Positions 1-3,147 of a DNA stretch of 5,788 bases are shown here, piece after piece. The notes below the pieces were generated by a model, which was not told the DNA's origin, ran no database searches, and saw nothing but the letters and a program-made list of their open reading frames with translations. The DNA is from Oscillospiraceae bacterium (GTDB lineage Bacteria > Bacillota > Clostridia > Oscillospirales > Acutalibacteraceae), in the NCBI GenBank assembly GCA_902796295.1, contig CADBOL010000166.1, forward strand, positions 1-5,788. The letters are read 5' to 3'. Position numbers and translations under genes: made by a program. How positions within the stretch are numbered: the stretch's first letter is position 1; every line of letters starts with the position of its first letter.

Positions 1-167
1 GTCACTTCTTTATTTGTGCCTGCCGCGAGCTGAGTATCACCGTCATAAACGGCAAGTCTGTATCCCTCAGGCAGATCTGCCCGGGCAACCACCGTTACAG
101 GCGTATTATATCCCACTTTCGTATCATTGCCCGTTTTTATTTCGGCTTTTTTCAAATTTTCAAGATT
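1..167 (-). other. Start of an Ig-like module, cut by the window edge
   Basis: About 55 residues from NLENLKKAEIKTG onward, with beta-strand-like text VTVVARADLPEGYRLAVYDG. The alternating hydrophobic pattern and position after the Cys repeats suggest a bacterial Ig-like stalk domain, but it is incomplete and no family could be assigned. Confidence 0.4.
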
Positions 168-3095
168 ATAAGCATCGTTTGTGCTTTCGTCTGTTTCTCC
201 GCAAACTTCGCAAATACCGTCATTGTTTTTATCGGTGTGGCCGGCGGCGGGAACTGTCTGTGTGCTTCTGGAAAGCTCGCTTCCGCATACCGTGCAGTAA
301 ACCGCTATATCATATGACCCTTCCTGTGTGCAGGAAGGTTTTTTTGCATTCTCTATGACAGGCTCGCCGACTGCATGACCTGTGAAGGGTATGGAAGCCG
401 TGGTTCTCTGCAGTTCCGCTCCGCAATCGGTGCAATAAACAACCTTGTCATAGCTGCCTTCCTTTATACAGGAAGCATTTTTGATGTTTTCTATAACGGG
501 GTCGCCGGCATTGTGACCTGCGGAAGGAACGGAAACCGCGGTTCTCGACAGTTCCTCACCGCAAACCGTGCAGTAAACGGCAATATCATAGCCGCCGTCA
601 TCCGTGCAGGAAGCATCAATCTCATTTTCAATGACCTCTTCGCCGTAAATATGGCCAGAGGCATTGACAGTCACTTTATTCCTTGACAATACATCGCCGC
701 ATACAGTGCAGTAAACGACCTTATCATAGCTTCCTTCCTTTGTGCAGGAAGCTTCAACCGTATTCTCCGCGACAGGTTTGCCGATTATATGACCTGTGGA
801 GGGGAGATGCGCTTCACATAATGAGCATACGGCATCTTCGGTGCAGGTCGGCTGAGCGCTGCTCCCGCTGTGGTCGCACTCTGTCCATTTTGCGTAGAGG
901 GTTACGGATGAGGCCGGGATTTCTTTATCAAAATCCCACTCGTTTTCACATTCCGCTTCTTTGAACCATCCGCCGAATATGAATCCTTTCTCGGCCGGGT
1001 CAGGCGCAGGTCTTGCCGGGGCTTGCCCCTCTTCAACAATCTGCATATCCGTGATATCACCGTGACCGTTTGCGTCGAATGATACCGAGTATCTGTCCGG
1101 GTTTACCGTCAGAGATAAAGCTGTGTCTGATTTTAACTCCGTCAGACTTATCGCCGGGACAACGCCCAAAACAGTTGAATTGACATCAAAGTGCAAAAAG
1201 CGCCCGTATTCATCGTAACCTCCGTTCCCTTCGGGGTCATCATCGGGAGAGCGCAGCCACCAATAACAGTTGCCGTAATAAACCGATTTCCTGTTTTCTC
1301 TGTATACTTTACACCCCTGGCATTGCGCATAATCAGAGCTGTTTTTACAGCGAAAGTTTTTATCAAACAAAGCATTCCCTGTGTTAAACCCGTAATCCGA
1401 TGAATTGACATCATCATAAGTCAGCAGGAAAACTCTGTCGCTTAATGATAAACCGGAGAGGGCGGTTGATTTTATATTGCTCTGCTGTTCACCGGTAAAT
1501 GCGGTGTTAAAAAAGTCATCATTAAGCCATTTTCTGATGCTGCTGTTTTCATAATCATTCGCATAATGGGTCTGAGCTTTGTCGCCGTAGATTATATCAT
1601 CCTCATCCCCTTCACCGTCACCGTTTATATCAAACCAAACCGTAAAATTATTATATGCCTGAGAATCAATGGCGGTTTCGCACATTGCCAGCCCGGATTC
1701 CGGGTCAAGCACCCACCATTTTATCGGCTCAAATATGAACCAGTATACTGTATTTATACTGTAGCCGTTTTTGCTCTGATATGAAGAATTCGTTTCGGTG
1801 CTTTTTTCAAATGTATGATAACGCCGGTATGTGTCAAAAACAACAGCTCTGTATTTTTTGCCTTCAAAGACCACATCCTTATAACGCATATAGTCTTTTG
1901 CTTCCATCAGGCCGTCAAAAGGCTCGCCGGTGCCGCTGTAATAACCGTAACTGTCCCAGAGCCTTGTATCCTCAGGCACTAAAGCTGTAAGCTCCGTTAT
2001 CAAATCTGAGTCTGTAACCCTGCTCTGAGGATAATTGCCGTACTCAATAAAATAATTACACTTAGTATATGCTCCCGACGGGGTTCTGATTAACTGCAGA
2101 GCAGGCCTGACCCCGCACTCAATATTGGTTGCGACTGAAGAACCGTCTTTGTATTCATATTGCGATATCGGGTTATAGTTGTAGGCATACCAGTATGAGC
2201 CGTAGATAATACCATTCGGTTCAACTATACATGAAGAACGGCTTCCCGATTTCGGGGAGCGTAACCACCAGGGTGATTTATCGCCGGAAAATCTTGTATC
2301 CAGCGGCTGACTCATAGCGTAATCTGTGCCGTATGCAACTCTTGACTCCGATTCGTCGGTGCTTTCGCTGAAGCCCCAATCCGTTTTCTTCATCTCACTG
2401 TAAGAGAGAATGAAAACCTTATCTTTGGTTATAAGCGGCTTGCTGTTTGAATCACTGAAATCCGTCCAGCAAGCGCTGTTATCGCAGGCATACACAGCCA
2501 GAAGCGCCTGCTCATCTGAAGTAAACGCAATATTGTAAAAATCCTCATTCAGCCATCTGCGCAGAGTTGACTGACTGTAATTGTTTGCGGAGTATTCTTT
2601 ATTGCTGTCAGTATAGAAAATATTATATTTATCGTCATAATAAGCTGTGTTTTGCAAAGCCTTGGAATCAATGATGCTTTCGCTGAGTATTATTCCGCGC
2701 TGCGCATCAAGCACCCTCCACTTCAGCGGTTCAAATTTAAACCAGTAATGGGTATTGATGTCATAGCCGTTATAATTGAAAGCGTCAATATTTATTACTC
2801 TGTATTTATCCGGGCCGTAAACCACATCGGAATAATGCATATAAATGTTATTGTCGCCGTAAACATAAGTATCCCACCGGGAAATATCGGGAGCAATGCT
2901 TTCAAGCTCCGAAATAAGCGCGGCATCGGTTTCATCATCGAGTCTGCTCTGAGGATAGCTGCCGAATTCAATAATATCGCCGTTTTCAAATGATGACCCG
3001 TCTTCAGCTACGGCATATAAGGATAGGCCGGATACGCCGGACATCATCAAAACACTGAGAATAACCGATATTAATGACAACAGTTTTTTTCTCAT
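1..3095 (-). CDS. Secreted modular surface protein with two DUF6273-type domains, InlB-type repeat and Cys-rich repeats (C-terminus missing)
   Basis: The frame is open from the ATG at 3095 to base 1, giving 1031 complete codons plus two bases, so the C-terminus lies off the left edge. The start follows a GGGAGG ribosome binding site seven bases upstream and begins a clear signal peptide (MRKKLLSLIS..., ending AVA at residues 28-30). Domains in order: DUF6273-type copy A (about 40-335), copy B (about 349-654), one InlB/Listeria-Bacteroides repeat (about 667-737), a short Cys/His segment (740-768), four 46-residue Cys repeats (769-952), a DGxCxxCG element (953-967) and the start of an Ig-like module (977 onward). 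The protein is predicted to be exported and extracellular. DUF6273 has no assigned function, and the other modules are usually spacers, stalks or binding repeats in surface proteins, so adhesion or ligand binding is only inferred. How it is anchored cannot be seen. It probably shares a transcript with the leucine-rich-repeat gene 52 bases upstream. Confidence 0.9.
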   Translation of the reverse strand, partial: MRKKLLSLISVILSVLMMSGVSGLSLYAVAEDGSSFENGDIIEFGSYPQSRLDDETDAALISELESIAPDISRWDTYVYGDNNIYMHYSDVVYGPDKYRVINIDAFNYNGYDINTHYWFKFEPLKWRVLDAQRGIILSESIIDSKALQNTAYYDDKYNIFYTDSNKEYSANNYSQSTLRRWLNEDFYNIAFTSDEQALLAVYACDNSACWTDFSDSNSKPLITKDKVFILSYSEMKKTDWGFSESTDESESRVAYGTDYAMSQPLDTRFSGDKSPWWLRSPKSGSRSSCIVEPNGIIYGSYWYAYNYNPISQYEYKDGSSVATNIECGVRPALQLIRTPSGAYTKCNYFIEYGNYPQSRVTDSDLITELTALVPEDTRLWDSYGYYSGTGEPFDGLMEAKDYMRYKDVVFEGKKYRAVVFDTYRRYHTFEKSTETNSSYQSKNGYSINTVYWFIFEPIKWWVLDPESGLAMCETAIDSQAYNNFTVWFDINGDGEGDEDDIIYGDKAQTHYANDYENSSIRKWLNDDFFNTAFTGEQQSNIKSTALSGLSLSDRVFLLTYDDVNSSDYGFNTGNALFDKNFRCKNSSDYAQCQGCKVYRENRKSVYYGNCYWWLRSPDDDPEGNGGYDEYGRFLHFDVNSTVLGVVPAISLTELKSDTALSLTVNPDRYSVSFDANGHGDITDMQIVEEGQAPARPAPDPAEKGFIFGGWFKEAECENEWDFDKEIPASSVTLYAKWTECDHSGSSAQPTCTEDAVCSLCEAHLPSTGHIIGKPVAENTVEASCTKEGSYDKVVYCTVCGDVLSRNKVTVNASGHIYGEEVIENEIDASCTDDGGYDIAVYCTVCGEELSRTAVSVPSAGHNAGDPVIENIKNASCIKEGSYDKVVYCTDCGAELQRTTASIPFTGHAVGEPVIENAKKPSCTQEGSYDIAVYCTVCGSELSRSTQTVPAAGHTDKNNDGICEVCGETDESTNDAYNLENLKKAEIKTGNDTKVGYNTPVTVVARADLPEGYRLAVYDGDTQLAAGTNKEV
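195..239 (-). other. DxNxDGxCxxCG element after the last Cys repeat
   Basis: Residues 953-967 read HTDKNNDGICEVCGE. This element commonly closes arrays of GH...YCxxCG repeats in clostridial proteins. It joins a calcium-loop-like DKNNDG to a CxxC pair. It marks the end of the array and the change to the next module. Confidence 0.6.
240..791 (-). repeat. Four tandem 46-residue Cys repeats (GH...SC...YCTxCG)
   Basis: Four units, each exactly 138 bases with no insertion or deletion, lie at 654-791, 516-653, 378-515 and 240-377 in the order of translation. Each starts with the His of a G-H pair and contains a V-x-E-N segment, SC, a G-[SG]-Y-D segment, YCTxCG, an L-x-R segment and a final G. The Cys pattern C-x11-C-x2-C, followed 16 residues later by the next unit's His, is the same in all four. 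Such repeats are common in clostridial secreted proteins, usually unnamed. Zinc binding through CCCH, or disulfide pairing, is inferred. Confidence 0.85.
792..878 (-). other. Short Cys/His-rich segment preceding the 46-residue units
   Basis: Residues 740-768 begin CDHSGSS and contain PTC, then VCSLC, then STG before the first unit's His. Cys spacing is C-x10-C-x5-C-x2-C with His at hand. It looks like a shortened relative of the units that follow, sharing the CxxC and the closing G-H. A metal-binding knuckle is possible but not shown. Confidence 0.55.
885..1097 (-). repeat. InlB B-repeat / Listeria-Bacteroides repeat
   Basis: One unit of about 71 residues (667-737) with the family landmarks VSFDANGHG near the start, then FGGWF, a W-x-F-D segment and the closing TLYAKW. 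This beta-grasp-like repeat is widespread in Gram-positive surface proteins as a spacer between domains. Here it separates the DUF6273 pair from the Cys-rich repeats. It stands alone instead of in a long array. Confidence 0.85.
1134..2051 (-). other. DUF6273-type domain, copy B (diverged)
   Basis: About 306 residues (349-654), clearly a duplicate of copy A: FIEYGNYPQSR, VYWFIFEPIKWWVLD, IRKWLNDDFFNTAF, FLLTYDDV and WWLRSP (1245-1262). It differs in three ways. It carries an EF-hand-like loop (1596-1631), it has a Cys cluster just before WWLRSP (1266-1349), and its closing motif is GVVPAI where copy A has GVRPAL, so the usual Arg is lost. Copy B may therefore bind a different ligand or metal, or be structural only. 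Confidence 0.75.
2091..2978 (-). other. DUF6273-type domain, copy A
   Basis: About 296 residues (40-335). Landmarks shared with the next domain and with the family: IIEFGSYPQSR at the start, HYWFKFEPLKWRVLD, a LRRWLNEDFYNIAF segment, an FILSY segment, WWLRSP (2253-2270) and a closing GVRPALQL. The motif order and length fit DUF6273, a domain frequent in secreted clostridial proteins and without assigned function. The WLR...RPAL layout recalls C-type-lectin/formylglycine-enzyme-like folds, but that is a loose inference by eye. Confidence 0.75.
3006..3095 (-). other. Sec signal peptide
   Basis: Residues 1-30 have a basic n-region (MRKK), a long hydrophobic core of Leu, Ile, Val, Ser and Met, and an A-V-A motif at 28-30 followed by acidic EDG. 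Cleavage after Ala30 by signal peptidase I is the best guess. No lipobox Cys is present, so this is not a lipoprotein signal. Confidence 0.85.
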
Positions 3096-3147
3096 TTCAA
3101 TTCCTCCCTCTTAAGTTTTTACTGTTTCGCATAAATCCTCCGCTTTC
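3096..3147 (-). other. Short intergenic gap, likely intra-operon
   Basis: Only 52 bases separate the TGA of the leucine-rich-repeat gene from the ATG of the DUF6273 gene. I find no inverted repeat followed by a T-run on the coding strand and no convincing promoter, which supports co-transcription. A promoter inside the end of the upstream gene cannot be excluded. The gap holds two purine-rich ribosome-binding-like sites (3137-3141 and 3103-3108). Confidence 0.6.
3103..3108 (-). promoter_or_regulatory. Ribosome binding site of the DUF6273 gene
   Basis: On the coding strand GGGAGG stands inside a purine run (GAGGGAGGAA, 3110 to 3101), seven bases before the ATG at 3095. Strength and spacing are near ideal. 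The Met starts a typical MRKK signal peptide, so this site fixes the start. Confidence 0.85.

Noticed and set aside
240..791. Regularly spaced repeats as a CRISPR array
   Set aside because: The 138-base units are contiguous, diverged and coding throughout, with no constant-repeat and variable-spacer structure.
14..964. Plus-strand open frames at 14-358, 375-686 and 683-964
   Set aside because: They lie antisense to the Cys-repeat part of the minus-strand gene, their similarity to each other comes from the 138-base repeat, and they lack ribosome sites and recognisable domains.
1148..2993. Other frames on both strands over the DUF6273 domains (for example 1148-1417 minus, 1566-1784 plus, 2652-2993 plus, 2795-2989 minus)
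   Set aside because: The continuous minus-strand frame from 3095 carries coherent domains and a signal peptide; these are shadows of it.
3083..3090. T-run as a terminator of a plus-strand transcript
   Set aside because: It is the complement of the Lys-Lys codons of the signal peptide (MRKK) and no hairpin precedes it.
3096..3147. Rho-independent terminator between the two genes
   Set aside because: No stable inverted repeat followed by a T-run on the coding strand is visible in the 52 bases.
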